Below, one piece after another: positions 63,369 through 64,000 of a stretch of 64,000 nt of DNA. Source of the stretch: Arcobacteraceae bacterium (GTDB lineage: Bacteria > Campylobacterota > Campylobacteria > Campylobacterales > Arcobacteraceae). The notes beneath the pieces are model-generated. The model made no database searches, had not been told where the DNA came from, and saw only the letters and a list, made by a program, of their open reading frames with translations. How positions within the stretch are numbered: position 1 is the first letter of the stretch; each line of letters begins with the position of its first letter. The stretch is taken from assembly GCA_028687375.1 (NCBI GenBank), contig JAQUAG010000006.1:1-64000 (forward strand), given 5' to 3'. The position numbers and the translations under genes were made by a program.

Positions 63369-64000
63369 TGAAAAAAGTAGTAATAATAGGCGGTGGATTT
63401 TCAGGAATCTACGCCCTTAGAGAATTAGCCAAGCAAAGTGATATAAAAATCACAATTATAGATAAGCACCCGTATCATAACTTACAGCCAGAAGTCTATG
63501 ACTTAATAGCAAACAAATCAAATATTTCAGATGTTACGATAGATTTACCAAGCCTTTGTGCTGGTTTGCATCATTCCTATTTAGAATTTAAAAATTTAAG
63601 AGTTACCTCTATAGATTTTCAAACTCAAAATATCTTTACCCAAGAAGATGAGATAGTTACTTATGATTATTTGATTTTAGCTATGGGGACAAGAACACTT
63701 TTTCCCACTTCAATTGAGGGGCTAAATAATACAGATGATATTAAAAAACTCCACAAAGCCCTCTTTTTCAAGCAAAGTTTTGAAACACAACTTTTCAATA
63801 AAGTAAGTGACGAAGCAAAAAAATGTGATAAAACACAAATAGTTGTCGTTGGTGCTGGACTTAGTGGTGTTGAAATTGCTGCTGAGATGGCTAACTATGC
63901 AAAACAATTTTTTGAAAGGGGAAATTTTATTTGTGATAACTTGAAAATCTCTCTCATTAGTTCAGGAGATACAATTTTAAGTGGATTTCATAAAAAAATT
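63368..64000 (+). CDS. Type II NADH dehydrogenase-like flavoprotein, cut by window end
   Basis: The N-terminal 211 residues of an FAD/NAD(P)H-binding oxidoreductase; the frame stays open to base 64000. It starts KKVVIIGGGFSGIYALREL (FAD loop), has DKHPYHNLQPEVYDL, AMGTRTLFP and the second nucleotide loop VVVGAGLSGVEIAAEMA, as in NDH-2 or sulfide:quinone reductase-like proteins. AGAGG lies upstream, and the ATG at 63368 is better spaced than the one at 63365. The order of motifs fits NDH-2 best. The C-terminal membrane anchor, which would decide, is not in view. Confidence 0.82.
   Translation, partial: MKKVVIIGGGFSGIYALRELAKQSDIKITIIDKHPYHNLQPEVYDLIANKSNISDVTIDLPSLCAGLHHSYLEFKNLRVTSIDFQTQNIFTQEDEIVTYDYLILAMGTRTLFPTSIEGLNNTDDIKKLHKALFFKQSFETQLFNKVSDEAKKCDKTQIVVVGAGLSGVEIAAEMANYAKQFFERGNFICDNLKISLISSGDTILSGFHKKI

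Overview
The window is AT-rich, densely coded bacterial chromosome, apparently from a free-living member of the Campylobacterota (Epsilonproteobacteria, of the Sulfurimonas/Arcobacter/Sulfuricurvum kind). The reasons are a FlhX-type short FlhB paralogue beside a FliK-like gene, a SapC-family protein, MutS2 with YchF, NifJ plus a dihydroorotate-dehydrogenase-like partner, many PAS/HPt signalling proteins, and low-GC codon use throughout. This placement is inference from gene content; I saw no rRNA or tRNA gene.

Layout. (1) 1-6053: two exported proteins of unknown role and a DsbC-like thiol oxidoreductase on the plus strand, then a minus-strand housekeeping run (retropepsin-like protease, prs, argB, mnmA, folK). 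(2) 6129-10774, plus strand: a tight run of TlpA-like thioredoxin, DUF4266 lipoprotein with a Gly/Cys tail, DUF3570 outer-membrane barrel, ApbE flavin transferase, response regulator and sensor kinase. The barrel carries three D-x-x-S-G-A-S sequences that match the ApbE flavinylation consensus. This is the best candidate here for an undescribed system: a covalently flavinylated outer-membrane redox module. (3) 10802-19377: nifJ with a DHOD-like gene, a broken flavoprotein gene and potABCD. (4) 19584-25329: DsrE, FlhX, FliK, SapC, mutS2 and ychF, followed by a gene-poor gap with an IS3-type remnant. (5) 25759-34979: a signalling island with a hybrid kinase, a diguanylate cyclase, a CheY-like regulator, CheX and two sister kinases with CheA-type HPt and ATPase domains but no CheW-like domain. 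(6) 35155-39011: pta and pgm.

(7) 39004-45371: an accessory island between pgm and fbp. It holds a truncated Bro-N gene, a RelE/ParE-type toxin-antitoxin pair, a TPR-HEPN protein overlapping an MmeI-like type IIL restriction-modification gene, and a Fic protein. Palindromic repeats lie around it. (8) 45434-63368: a glycogen and lower-glycolysis block with fbp, a Ca2+/cation antiporter, pyk, GH57 branching enzyme, DUF4912, pgk, glucan phosphorylase, ROK kinase, glgA, a GH57-GalT fusion and a nucleotidyltransferase-PMM fusion on the minus strand. A GH57 glucanotransferase is divergent on the plus strand and is followed by a type II NADH dehydrogenase cut by the window end. The phosphorylase has Ser where the PLP lysine should be, and the PMM domain has lost its phosphoserine and metal loops, so the block contains unusual or non-catalytic paralogues.

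How the genes could work together: pta, nifJ, pyk, pgk, fbp and pgm link acetyl-CoA and pyruvate to hexose phosphates, and the GH57/GT enzymes store and release them as alpha-glucan. The flavinylated-barrel operon, with its own two-component system, looks like a separate envelope redox function.
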